64,000 bases of DNA from Hydnum rufescens UP504 (taxonomy: Eukaryota > Basidiomycota > Agaricomycetes > Cantharellales > Hydnaceae). The notes beneath the pieces were generated by a model. That model was given only the letters and a program-made list of their open reading frames with translations, was not told the origin of the DNA and made no database searches. A program made the translations under genes and the position numbers. This document shows, one piece after another, positions 11,553 to 23,513 of the stretch. The stretch is taken from positions 331,009 to 395,008 of the forward strand of contig MU128934.1 of NCBI GenBank assembly GCA_014904985.1, written 5' to 3'. Each line of letters starts with the position of its first letter. Position 1 is the stretch's first letter.

Positions 11553-14500
11553 TCATTTCGTGTAGGAAAGAAAGAGAAAGGAAAAAGAGAGCAAGAGAAA
11601 GGGGAATTGAGCAACAGAATCGTACCGTTCGACGCACGGCGAGACCACATTTTCGTACATAAGGAGGACAGTACGACTCTTAAGTATGAAACGTAGCGGG
11701 TAAAAGAAAGCGTCGACTTCATCAATGATGCACGATAGACACCAGCCCACACGCGCCTTTTATCAATTGAAACACGATTGACAGAGAAAAATGATGAGCG
11801 CTCCAGAAAAAGGGAACGAGAAAGTACCTGCTGATCAGTAGACGGTCCACTCGCATTCGCCCAGGGCAATGCGATCGAGTTGATCCTAAAGACGAAGAAC
11901 AACGAGAACAAAGTTCAGCACAAAATGGGCACTATTGTAAACGCGAAGGGGTGTATGAAACCCACCCAGTAGTAAGCTATTGGAGCGGCAGAGGGGGGGT
12001 GGTGTCGGTCGGTCGGTCAATGAAATCTCGGTCTCGAGAGAAGGGCACACGTACGGGGGAAGTGAGCGATAAACCGTCCGATAAGGGGGATCTGCTGGAT
12101 CGCAGTACGTATTGTCACACGGATATTCTCGCGGAACTTGGACATTTTCTTGCCCTGGAACTGAGCTACCTCCTTGCGTGTGAAAGCGGAGTTGATCACG
12201 ACTTTATGATTGTACCTGAGGTGATTACCAGTGACGTTCGAACTTCATTGGAAAAATTTGGCACACTTAGTTGGTATTTCAAGGATAGAACATGAAGAAG
12301 AGAAGGGGACGTACGAATAGGGATAGTCATACAACACAATTTCGCTTCCAAAGTGGGAGAAGAAGAGATTGTTCTCTAGAGGAGTGACAAATTATTGTCA
12401 GTACTGAGGGTGGAACTTGAGAAAAAAGATGACGGCACCTCTATCAGTCTTAAGGGCGTTGGGGTCCGAAATGTACAGGTAGTCTCCATACTCGGGAAGG
12501 CCAGTGGCAACTACCCATAGGAAATCCCGGATCCGATCAGTGCTTCGAACAAGAATGGGGCACCTTCCGCCCCATCTGTGGAGAACTCACCAAAGTCATC
12601 GTTCGAGGTTATTCTCCACATCGTACGTTTAAGGTCATCTTTCTTGAAAATCCGGTCATTGAAAGCTGAGTGCAAGTAGCATCAATTTCTGGCCCCATGA
12701 CACCACCTGTTTCAGCTCGTGACATACCAGTCACAGACTGGGGATCACCCACGATGGGGGCGGCAAAGAGATATGCGTCTCTAAGAATCCCGTTGTCCCC
12801 AACTTCTTTCGGGTTCATGAGCATTCGAGAATATATGAGTGTGGCAGTTGCACACCCTTAAGAGATAAAACCCCAAGCGTGAGCATCATTCAAGACATGG
12901 AGCGGTAAAGAAACCCATCAGAGAGTGCCCGGTGAACCAAACATTGATCTAAAGCGATCCGCCAAATGATCAGTGTCTTATGTCAAGTATAGAAGTTGAA
13001 AGGGGATGCATAGGTTGCAAGCAGAGAGTGAAGATGCTAGGACTAGAATACCTGTTTACCACCATGTCGTTGACTGAGCTTATGCACTACATGTTGAAGA
13101 CCCTTGGAGATGGTATTGTATGGGCGCTGATCTTGACTTTCCCAAGGCTGTCGGCCTTTGTCAGGGAAGACGCGTTCTTTGAATCCCCTGTGTACCCGTT
13201 GGAAACCAGGAATATAGTGGGCACCTAGCCCCGGGAGAGGACAATCAGAGGCATAACCCAAGGGATTCAGGTTTTGTCCTTACAATCGACCATGCGGGCA
13301 TCAAGGTCGGATACCCAGTCCCCGAATTCGACGGCAGTAGTACCTTTGAAGAATTAAATGTTAGCGCCATGTTCCTATTTCTAGGATACTCACTGCATAC
13401 CTTTCAGAGCAAGAACGACCCACGTCGAAGAAGGATCCCAAAAAGCGGCGGCAAAGGCACTGGATGTATTGTTCAGTTCTGCAACGAGCATCCGAAAAGG
13501 CCAATAAAACAGCACGGAGGAATCAGTTAGCGTATTACAGAGGATGGGAAGTTCTAACCGGAGACGGGTTGGTATTGGATGCCGAATTGCCTGCAGAATC
13601 CGCGGATAATAGCATCACCGGGAGACTCCAGGAAGCCAAAGTCACGGCCAAAGAAGTCCAGGCCACCAAAAGCCGCGTTGTGTACAGCATCATTTGAGTG
13701 CTCATAGATTACAGACGCGAACTGGAGGCTAATAATGGATGGGAAATTCGAGTGAGGTTCTGCTCCCCTGGGATTAAAAACTACTACTCACAGTAACTTG
13801 GCGATATCAAAATTGAAATGACGTGTGGTATCCGTCCCTGTGTCTTCAGGGGGGAGACCTAGCGCCTTGGTTCCCACTTGAGCCTGCCTGACGGTCAGGG
13901 ACTTGAAAAGATTGGGGTTTGCTAGTAGTCATAGGTGAGCCAAAACTATCCCCCGCTCGGGAGCAGTGGATTGCATACAGGCATTGATGATCCCGAGATC
14001 TCCACCAAAGAGGGCGGTCCAAGCGGAATATGTCCTAGTACGGCGCAGTGTGTGAGATGTAAATAGGGCGGGAAAGAATGCAATCAACATACCGGGTAAT
14101 CGGGGGGAAACGAGCAACGAGGCAAAGAGCCAGGAAGAATGGGAGGACCACGGTGCCGAGAAGGGCGAACAGCATGTAAGCCAACCAATCGCCGGTATCG
14201 TGACTCCTGGTTTCATTTTTTGGTGGATGGACCATGGAATCCCAAGTATAAAGGAAGGCCGCCTTCCAAGTGATAAAGAGCCAGTAGAAATACCTCCAGG
14301 TCTCGGTGATCACCAGCTTGATGTAGAGATAGGGCGACTAATCCGGAATGTTGAGGGAATTCTCGGTTGATAAAAACATGATACGCTCACTCTGATGACG
14401 GGAATACGGAACAGAAAGCGAGCCAGAAAGTTAGGGCGGCGGCTAGGCCTGACTGATGGGGAAATTTCAGAACAATTGGGGGGGATTGCATGGACTGTTA

Positions 14501-14619
14501 TCCATACTTTCGTCTGCCCTGAGCTTTTGCAGGACCTCACTGATCTTGTCGTCATCGTAGGAAGAGGGGTTGTCGGAGGGTGGGCCATTGGGAACGGCTT
14601 GCGAAGAAGGGGCAGACAT
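11553..14619 (-). CDS. class 3 lipase with N-terminal membrane region
   Basis: A minus-strand gene with many short introns. The start is ATG at 14,619, followed by a short acidic Ser-rich exon. Next come hydrophobic exons (about 14,050-14,320, with WRYFYWLFITWK and LLGTVVLPFFLALCLVA) that predict membrane helices. Downstream, in order, are an NDAVHNAAFGGLDFFG block (about 13,690), GTTAVEFGDWVSDLDARMVD (about 13,320), VHRGFKERVFP (about 13,180), the nucleophile motif NVWFTGHSL (12,920-12,940) and a GCATATLIYSRML helix after an intron (about 12,850), then YLFAAPIV. These match fungal class 3 (triacylglycerol-type) lipases; the Ser of GHSL is the expected nucleophile. The last exons, down to a stop at about 11,553, are less certain. 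The membrane region suggests an endomembrane or surface location rather than a secreted enzyme (inference). CpG is retained and no premature stops were found. Confidence 0.72.
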
Positions 14620-14656
14620 GGTGCATGCAACAAAGGGTGGGAAGTCCCACCAAGCA

Positions 14657-14664
14657 TTTATATA
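14657..14664 (-). promoter_or_regulatory. TATA box of lipase gene
   Basis: TATATAAA on the minus strand, 38 bp before the ATG at 14,619. That is close, implying a very short 5' UTR or a start slightly downstream. Confidence 0.4.
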
Positions 14665-15114
14665 TAGTTAGCGGTGGCATAGGTTCGGAAGGCGCAAGCT
14701 GTCAAACAGAGCGGACCTACAAATCTGGAGTTGGGTTCTCCAAATGAGGATAATCTCGTGAAAATGGGTGTTGCGACAGGCCCGATAGCATCCCAAGAAC
14801 CCATTGACAATCCCATTAAGATTTGACATCGTCGATGAAGGCAGCCATCACGATGACACTACGGTCCGTAGTCAGTTTGAGGCTTGTCACGCCCGGAGGG
14901 TGCATGAGCCTCGCCCGGTGATAATTTGAGGAGCGACACCAAGATGACGAGGAGACGCTGAAGAGACCGCCGGAAACGGCAATGGTGACGGAAACAATAC
15001 GAGTCCAAAGACCACTTATCGAGAGAAGGGGGGACGCGAGAGAATATTTATCCCTGTATAGCATGTACAAGGACCGCCCTAAACCCGAAGCGGTATATAA
15101 AAAGAGTTCACCAC
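14665..15114. other. intergenic edge before fold-back element P1
   Basis: No gene is recognised. The stretch contains an inverted fragment of repeat S at 14,885-14,932 and a plus-strand TATATAAAAAG at about 15,092-15,103. That TATA lies just before the point where the P1 arm begins, so P1 may have landed immediately downstream of a host promoter. Confidence 0.35.
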
Positions 15115-16194
15115 CTACGGTTGCCGAGACGGACCAGGATGAAATCAATTTTCTGTGTTTGTGATTCCCAATTGGCAAATGCCTACCACTTCTCCCACAA
15201 CCATAAACCCTGCATCATCAATAATCTCCTCAACAAGTCTCGCTCAAATCTTGCCCATTTTTCACTCAATCTTCTAGCTTCCTTCAGAAATTATGTATAT
15301 ATGTAGCTAGAAACATACATAGAAGTCATGAATGAGAAAAAAAAAGAAAGGAAAAAAAATGGGTGGCCAGTGCCTACAGGCACTTATGGGGTTTGATGCC
15401 CTGTGAGGGCAGAGGACAGCCAGGAGTCTATGCACACAAAGTTTGGTGTGTGGGCTCACAAGTTCTCATGGTATTCATGGTTCTGTGTCAGCACTACAAT
15501 ATGCAGTGCCACAGTGCCAGATGTTGGTCTTCCGGGTCATTGGAGGACCTGGGGTTTGTCCTTGCTTTCATAATTGTCGTCCATGGCAGGGTTATTGCAC
15601 AGAGGTGTCGCCAGAACCCTGGACAAGCCCCAGAAATGTACTGGTGGCATGAACAGCACTGGCCCTTAGGCCAGCACGGACCATGCTGCTGCTACATTAC
15701 CTGATGCTGGCACCAGGGGGAGGGATGGGAAGGAGGGTGCTTATAATCGAAAGAAATTCCCCAAGGGAGGCCTACAGGGTGGAATAGCAATAGATGAGTA
15801 AAAATCGAAAGGACGGCAAAAAGAGCAGCCTCAGCTGCTCTTTCTGCCCAATGTATATCTATCTATCTATAACAGAATGGACTCTATAACAGAATGGAGT
15901 TAGGTCGAGGATTACCTCATCTTCGGAGTTTCAATTTTACTTAGCTCATCTGCGGAGTTTGAACTGGGCAGGGGAGAGCCAGCAGATCCCATGTGATGAG
16001 AGCCGAGGTGCCAAAAACAAATACCCTCACTCAGGTTTGAACATGGGACCTCTCAATGCCATTACAGCAGCAGTCTACCTTAGGTAGTAAGACTAAGGAA
16101 ATTGCACATCAACTTGGTAATTAGAATCCTATGTACTGGCACTTCTAAGTGGTACTGAAGGAGTCTAATCAATCCACTTGCCCCGGGGCATTGT

Positions 16195-17210
16195 TAAATG
16201 GGGGGGGAGGGGATTATTACCTTCGGAGGGGGGGGGTATTACCAGCAGGGGGGGTATAATCAGCAAGGGGGGGGGAGTATTACCAGCAAGGGGGGGGGGT
16301 ATTACCAGCAAGGGAGGGGGGTGTTCCCAATGAGGGGGGGGTATTACCAGCAAGGGAGGGGGGTGTTACCAATGAGGGGGGGGGGGTATTACCAGCAAGG
16401 GAAGGGGGGGGGGTGGGTACCAATAAGGGGGCATTACCAGCAAGGGAAGGGGGAGTGTTACCAATAAGGGGGGGAGTATTACCAGCAAGGGAAGGGAGAG
16501 TGTTACCAATAAGGGGGGAGTATTACCACCAAGGGAAGGGGGAGTGTTACCAATAAGGGGGGGGTATTACCAGCAAGGGAAGGGGCAGTGTTACCAATAA
16601 GGGGGAGTATTACCAGCAAGGGGGGGGTGTTACAGAAAGGGGGAGGTGTTACCAATAAGGGGGGGGGCATTACCAGCAAGGGAAGGGGAGTGTTACCAAT
16701 AAGGGGGGTGTATTACCAGCAAGGGGGGGGGTGTTACCAATAAGGGGGGGGGTTACCAGCAAGGGGGTGTTACCAATAGGGGGGGTGGGGGGTATTACCA
16801 GCAAGGGAGGGGATGTTACCAGCAAGGAAGGGGAGTGTTACCAATAGGGGGGAAGTATTACCAGCAAGGGGGGGGTGTTACCAATAGGGGGGTGGGGGTA
16901 TTACCAGCAAGGAGGGGGGTGTTACCAGCAAGGGAGGGGTTACCAGCAAGGGGGAGGTGTTACCAGCAAGGAAGGGGGAGTGTTACCAATAGGGGGGAGT
17001 ATTACCAGAAGGGGGGGGGGTGTTACCAATAGGGGGGGTGGGGGGTATTACCAGCAAGGGAGGGGGGTGTTACCAGCAAGGGAGGGGGTTACCAGCAAGG
17101 GGGGAGGTGTTACCAACAAGGGGGTTGTTGCCAGCAGGGGGGGGTGGGTTGTATTAGCAAGGAGGGGTGTATTAGTAGCAGGGGGGGTGTATTAGCAGGG
17201 GGGCACTGGA
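16195..17210 (+). repeat. G-rich minisatellite
   Basis: About 1 kb of imperfect tandem units in which TATTACCAGCAAGG and TGTTACCAATAAGG alternate, separated by G-runs of 3-10. The plus strand is almost free of C outside the ACCA motif, giving extreme strand asymmetry and dense G-quadruplex potential. Open frames through it (for example 16,198-16,467) are compositional artefacts. Confidence 0.9.
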
Positions 17211-17470
17211 TGAAAATATGGGCATATTCTGTAAAGTGCGTATGGGGAGCATTGTCTTGATTCCACATCTGAATTTGACATCCTCAGAAACAAGTGTATT
17301 GGCCCAGAGTCCCAGAGTCCCAGAGTCCCAAATGCTATTCTAATATGAATTTCCATTTAAAATACCTTGATGAAATGCATTTCAATTTGGCATAATCAAT
17401 GTGGTTATCTCATGAAAATACAGATCATATCATTTTTTAAATGCAGGCATACAGACTTATGACTGTTAGT

Positions 17471-18345
17471 GAGAGAAAAACTTAATAGGAGATCAGGAAA
17501 TCCTGAGCTATATACTGTACATCATGTGGATTACATAATCAAGATGAGACTGATCCAATCCCAACAGCAGAGGACAGGTCTCAATCAGAATAGGAAAAAA
17601 AGTCCACCAGGAACAAATGAAAAAAAAAAGAGTGGCAGGGTTGGTTACATAAGGGATATCTGCACTGGCAGTACAAAGGAATGGAGGGTGTGCATGTGAT
17701 AGGGGAAGATCAGGTGTAACAGCATCATGGGTTATGGTTGCAGGTTACAGCTTCAAGTCAATACAGGCTATACTTTCAGATACAGTGTCATGGGGTTGAA
17801 TATGAGTTTGGGTTTGGTCATGTGATGAATCCACACACATGGTGGGATTCATGGACACAAGGAGGGTGGTGCATGCAGCATGGGGACATTAGAGCCAGGA
17901 GACAGGAACACCACTTCACTGTGGGTTAATCTCCAGGTATCACAGAGCTTAATTGGGGCCCACAGCCTTGGCAAAAGGAAAACTTGATAGGAGATCAGGA
18001 ATTCCCAAGCTATATACATCATGTGGATTATGTAATAAAAACAAGATTGATCCAATCCTCTCATACTAACAATGGCAGGCTCAAAGCTGGCACCATAGGC
18101 TCACAGCAGCCACCTAAGGGCCTGTTTGGATACCCCAGAAACATTTCAAAGAAATGTGTTTCTCAATATAAAAATGGTCAAACATTTTGGGTCATTTTGC
18201 CATTTTTATATTGAGAAATGTGTTTCTTTGAAATGTTTCTGGGGTATCCAAACAGGCCCTCAGGCAAGAGTACAAGCCATGTATGGACAAAGCAGCCACC
18301 TAAGGCAAGAGTACCAGCCATGTATGGACAAAGCAGCCACCTAAG
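17471..18345. repeat. degenerate duplicated segments and 41-bp tandem repeat
   Basis: A block of about 90 bp at 17,471-17,561 recurs at 17,968-18,058, about 500 bp apart. Downstream, a 41-bp unit containing GCAGCCACCTAAGGCAAGAG occurs about 2.5 times (up to 18,345); its first copy is split by the MITE. The segment is non-coding and TpG/CpA-rich. It interrupts the left arm of P1. Confidence 0.6.
18118..18259. mobile_element. 142-bp snap-back MITE (Tourist-like)
   Basis: An almost perfect palindrome with ends GGGCCTGTTTGG and CCAAACAGGCCC and a loop near 18,185. The neighbouring copies of the 41-bp tandem repeat supply the empty site (CACCTAAGGCAAG), so the insertion added TAA on the left and TCA on the right. 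This fits a 3-bp target duplication with one change. The ends and the 3-bp duplication resemble PIF/Harbinger-derived Tourist MITEs. Confidence 0.75.
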
Positions 18346-18851
18346 GCAAGAGTACAAGCTGGCATGCACGGGTGACAGCCTTTACTCATGCCTAATAACA
18401 CACACACACCATTATTGCCACACCCCAGCTTCTGGGGTGTGGTGGGTCTGCTGGTTGGTGTTGTGTTGTTTGAGGGCTGGCAAATTCTGTCACACTTCAA
18501 CACCGGCAATTGCCAGGAGATTGAAAGGTATGGGCCATGTGGCAAGATGGCATGACACAGCCTAGTAGAAACAGATGTAATGATGGAAATATGTAGCATA
18601 TGATATAAGTTTAATATTTATTTAAAAGACTTGGGAAAAAGCCTAAAATGAACAAGTTCCATATAGGGTCTATGTAGACAACTTGAAGTTTTATTTGAGG
18701 GGCTCCTGTGCACCAGATTGGTCCCATTTTTTAATATGTTACTTATATGTATCTTTAACTTGGGACCAATCTGGTGCATAGGAGCCCCTCAAATAAAACT
18801 TCAAGTTGTCTACACAGACCCTATATGGAACTAGCTCATTTTGGGCTTTTT

Positions 18852-19227
18852 TGTTGGAATAAAATAAAAGGTTAATTATATAATCAGCCCAAAGTGGCAA
18901 TACCCCTATATGGACTTAATGCCATATCAAGTGCAACTCCCCTACTGCCCTCTTATGGTAATAATATACCTAAGAGAACATTCTGTATCCTTCTTGTTGG
19001 TGCCAGTAGTATAGTACCTGAACATTCTACTATTCTCTTGTAGTTTCTTTAATATCCTGTACACAGTATAAAAGGGTGAGCTTGAGCTCACCTACAGATC
19101 TAAGGACTCTAATAATATATCCTTCCTGCTAATTCACCTGAGCAACTAGGGCTCTCCGGTCTATCAAATCTGCTCACATCTGCTTAGTCATCAGGGGAAA
19201 TACATTCTCATCTGTAGCCTCACACAA
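18852..19227 (+). repeat. copia 5' LTR
   Basis: Begins TGTTGGAATA and ends CACACAA, 376 bp. A TATA-like AGTATAAAAGGG lies in the middle (about 19,064). It differs from the 3' LTR at nine sites, seven of which are reciprocal TG/CA dinucleotides, one CG/TG and one single T/C. Confidence 0.92.
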
Positions 19228-19240
19228 GGTTATGGGCCCA
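19228..19240 (+). promoter_or_regulatory. copia primer-binding site (half-tRNA type)
   Basis: GGTTATGGGCCCA directly follows the 5' LTR. It matches the primer-binding site of Drosophila copia, which is primed by a cleaved initiator tRNA-Met annealing through its anticodon stem-loop rather than its 3' end. Confidence 0.75.
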
Positions 19241-19307
19241 TCACTGCTCCTATAATAAAAAACATTTACCCCTATATCTTTGACACTACCTGTAACACCT
19301 TACAGCT

Positions 19308-22300
19308 ATGAGTGATGAATTCAAGATCAGGATAACGAAATTAGCAGCAGATGGGGCCAATTGGGTCATGTACCATGACTGAATTATGTGGGCCCTGGAT
19401 GCCAAGGGGCTACTTGAGCACCTTTCAAATGACACGATTACATCAGATTATTCTGGGGCTGGTACAGTTGATGGGCTTACACCGGAAGCAAGATGGAGAA
19501 GGGATGAGGCCATGGTAAAGCAACTAGTGGCAGGCTTGGTCCCAGATATGGTGTTCGGCCAGATTAAGGCCGGATTGAAGGCAAAGGAGGTGTGGGAACA
19601 GCTCCGGGCCTTGTACGAAGGGCGATCTAAATTAATTTTGGTCAACTTACATAAACAATTACAAAATACATGCTGTGGTGCAGATGATGATGTCCAGGCA
19701 CATTTCGATAAACTCACAGATCTAAAAGAGCAATTGGCAGCCATGGGGGCCACAATTACAGACAAAGAATATGGAAATACATTGTTGGGATCACTCCTGG
19801 ATTCATACAATAATATGATAAATTCAATTATGGCCGCAGTGGATCTTAGCAGCAAGTCCATTACCCCTGCCCTAGTAATTTGACTTGTGACAGACAAGTA
19901 TGACTGACAATCCCTAAAGAAAGGAAAAGGGAAATCTAATAATAGTGAAGAGGCCTTTTACTCTAATGGCCAGAGAAGGAAGGCTGGGAAGAATGTGGAG
20001 TGCTTTAATTGCCACAGGAAAGGGCATTATAAAGTGGACTGTTGGGTGAAAGGGGGAGGAAAGGAGGGACAGGGGCCACAGTGGTCCACAAATCCCAGGG
20101 CGGGTGCAAAGGAAAGCACAGCCACGGCCACAGAGCATGCCAATGTTGAGGCATGGGCTGTAATTGAGGCCATGAGGCCAGAGACAAATACTGTGGCCAT
20201 GATGAATTCACAAATAAATACCCCTATTTACACCGAATTATATGACTCAGGGGCAACAAGGCATATGTTGCCATACAAAGAGCAATTCATTAATTATTGC
20301 TCTATTGACCCTTGCCCAATTACTGTGGCCAACAAATGAATATTTTATGCTATTGGCACTGGTGATTTAAAAATACAAGTACCAAATGGCAGGAAATTCA
20401 CCCCGGTTATATTAAATGATGCCCTACATGCTCCAGAAATGGGACTCACTGTTGTCTCAATTAATCGGATTACAAAAGCAGGTCACAGGGTCTTATTCGA
20501 TGGAACCTTGTGCAAAATAAAGAATCCCAAGGGTGTAATTATTGGGGAAATCCCAGTAGGCAATAATGGCCTATACAAAGTTGAGCATGCCAATGTGGCT
20601 GCTAGTGCCAGGGACAAAACAATTAAGCTCTTGGAGCTTCATCAGAGGTTGGGCCACATCTCAATCGACTCAATTCATTCCCTCATCAAAAATAATGTTA
20701 TCCAGGGTATTAAACTCATGGATGACATTACAGATTTTTCCTGTGATTCATGTGAGTATGGAAAGGCCACAAGGAAAATAATAAAAAAGGAAGGAACAGC
20801 ACCCCTTGCATCTTCCTTTGGGGAAGAAATACATACGGATGTCTGGGGGCCATCCCCCATTAATTTGCTAGGTGGGTGATCATATTACATAACATTTACG
20901 GATGATGTGATGCGATATACAAAAATTCAGGTCATATGGACAAAAGACGAGGCCTTTAATGCATACAAAGACTTTGTAGCATGGGCTAAAACCCAACATG
21001 GAGTTCAAATTAAAAGACTTCAGTCTGACCACAGGGGTGAATATACGAGTACTGCATTTGGCACATTCTTACATAATCAGGGGACAGAACGATGATTAAC
21101 TACACACAATACCCCACAACATAATGGAGTTGCCAAGTCCCTAAATAGAAGAATCCTTGAGCAAACCCATGCTATGCTACATCAATCTGGATTACCCAAA
21201 AATCTGTGGGGGGAGGCAGTGAATTGGGCTGTGTGGCTCAAGAACCATACTTCCACATGGGTTTTAGGGAACATGACCCTGCTTGAACAACTCACAAAAG
21301 AAAAACTGAATTTAGGAAATGTTCCTGAATGGGGCCAATGAGTCTGGGTCCATAATGACTCAGGATCCAAATTGGACGAACAGGCAAATGAGGCATTTTG
21401 GGTGGGCTATGATAATGACAGCCCCCATGCCCATAGAATTGATTGGAAGGGACGGAATAAGATTTCTGTCAAACGAAACATCAAGTTTGTGATGCTGGCA
21501 ATCGAAATTCCATTTGATATGCCCAGCTCGAGCTCATGGCAAAATGCCACATCCTCCACCCCCTATATAAATCCAGATCAGGAAACTGCCCATACTGATC
21601 CTAATGGCTCAGATGATGATAAAAGTATTAAATCTGGACCATCTACCCCTATTCACCCCTATATTCCATTGGAAACACCTCCCGTGCTGAAAAAGACCCA
21701 GCCCACTGAACCCAAGCAATGTTCAGAACATGTCCCAAAACCCTCACAGTATGTACAATGCCTTGAACAGGGTGAAGGTACTGTACATGGGTATATGAAT
21801 TCCAAGCCAGACGATAAAATACCCAGCATCAGGGGGAGCACTGCCACCCCTGAAGTTAATCTTGCAAATGATGCCATGTATCACATGGAATTCGATGATG
21901 CTGTCTACAGGGCAATACAAGACATTGACGGCGATCCCAAGTCCTTGGAGGAGGCCAAATTAAGAACAGATTGGCCAAAATGGAAGGAGGCCATTGACAT
22001 AGAACTCAAAACTGTTAAAGATGCTGGAACCTGGGAGGAAGTGCCGTGGCCACAGGGCAAAAATATTGTTGACTGCAAACTTGTATTCAAAATAAAATGA
22101 AAGGCCAATGGTACTATCCAAAAATACAAGGCACGGCTTGTAGCCTGTGGATTTACCCAAATATATGGTGTTGATTACTATGAAACCTATTCCCCAGTGG
22201 CATGACTTGCCAGTTTCCATATGATTATTGCAATGGCTGTGGAGAAAGATTGGGAAATTGATTCATTTGACTTTAATGGTGCTTACCTAAATGGTGAATT

Positions 22301-23513
22301 AGACGCAGATGAAGAAATATACATGCAATTCCCCCCTGAATATAAACCTCAGGGGAAGAACACTATTTTGCAACTATGAAAGACACTCTACGGTCTTAAA
22401 CAAACCAGAAGATGATGGTATGAGTTGCTGTCACAGGTGCTTAATGATCTCAGATTTAGTGCGAGCCATGCTGACCCCAGTGTTTTCCATATACAAACAA
22501 ATGGAGAAAAATTAATATTGGCGATTCATGTCAACAATTGTACATTCACTGGCACATCAAGAAAATTACTTGATGAATACAAAAAGAAAATCAATGAAAA
22601 ATATGCCATTATGGACCTAGGGCCACTACATTGGCTATTAGGAATTAAAGCCAAATGAGACCATGATCTACAGACAATCCAATTATCCCAAATGTTGTAT
22701 ATCAACTCAATAGTTACCCAATTCTCCCTCAGTGATGCAAAATCCATTAACACTCCAATGGAACCAGGGGCCACATATGCCCAAATTGATAATGAAAATA
22801 ATCCCATGGATATTGAATGGATGAGGCATACCCCTTATCACAAGGCTATAGGAAGCCTTATGTATGCATCCGTGGCCACAAGGCCAGACATTTCTTTTGC
22901 CATATCCACATTATCCCAATTCCTTGATAATCCGGGACCCATACATTGGGAGGCAGTTAAACAGGTCATACGATACTTAGCCAGAACAAAAGAATATAAT
23001 CTCATATATGGCACTGAGCCACATGATCTACTCAGTTTTACAGATGCCGATGGGGCCACACAAGACCATAGACACGCGATCTCCAGATATGTGTATCTAA
23101 TTAATGGAGGAACCATCTCATGGAGTTCAAGAAAACAAGAACTCATTACCCTATCAACTGCTGAGGCAGAATATGTCACTGTGACTCATGTGGCAAAAGA
23201 GGGCATATGGCTACAAAGTCTAATTGCTGAATTATTCCATTTTTCCCTTAAACCTACAACTCTCTATTGTGACAATCAAGCTGTGATAAAACTCACTATG
23301 GGTGATAATTATCATGCCCAAACAAAACACATTGATATCTGGTTTCACTTTATCCACCAGACCATTAAGGACAGATCATTTAATTTTGTTTACTGCCCTA
23401 TGGAGCACATGATGGCTGATATACTTACGAAAGCACTCATGGGTGCAAGATTGGACCGCCATGTCACTGGACTTGCACTTGAGGGGGAGTGTTGGAATAA
23501 AATAAAAGGTTAA
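19308..23513 (+). pseudogene. copia Gag-Pol pseudogene
   Basis: One reading frame of 1,401 codons with no frameshift is broken only by 12 TGA codons (19380, 19881, 19905, 20337, 20877, 21093, 21339, 22098, 22203, 22377, 22413, 22656). At most of these the family has Arg, so CGA to TGA explains them. Domain order: Gag with a CCHC knuckle CFNCHRKGHYKVDC (about 20,000); protease LYDSGATRHM (about 20,240); GAG-pre-integrase LHQRLGHIS; integrase with TDVWG and LQSDHRGEY; reverse transcriptase with GAYLNGEL and KTLYGLKQ; RNase H with SFTDADGA, TAEAEY and LYCDNQ. The third integrase residue and both RT aspartates are substituted (HVNN at about 22,530), each change being CpG to CpA. The stop codon lies inside the 3' LTR. 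Confidence 0.93.
23481..23489 (+). promoter_or_regulatory. copia polypurine tract
   Basis: GAGGGGGAG immediately before the 3' LTR, the usual plus-strand priming site. It lies inside the end of the pol reading frame. Confidence 0.75.

Noticed and set aside
14816..15178. Minus-strand ORF of 120 residues before P1
   Set aside because: It spans the P1 border and a repeat S fragment, so it cannot be one gene.
16198..17195. Open reading frames rich in Gly/Gln/Tyr
   Set aside because: They are translations of the G-rich minisatellite and have no start context, splicing or domain.
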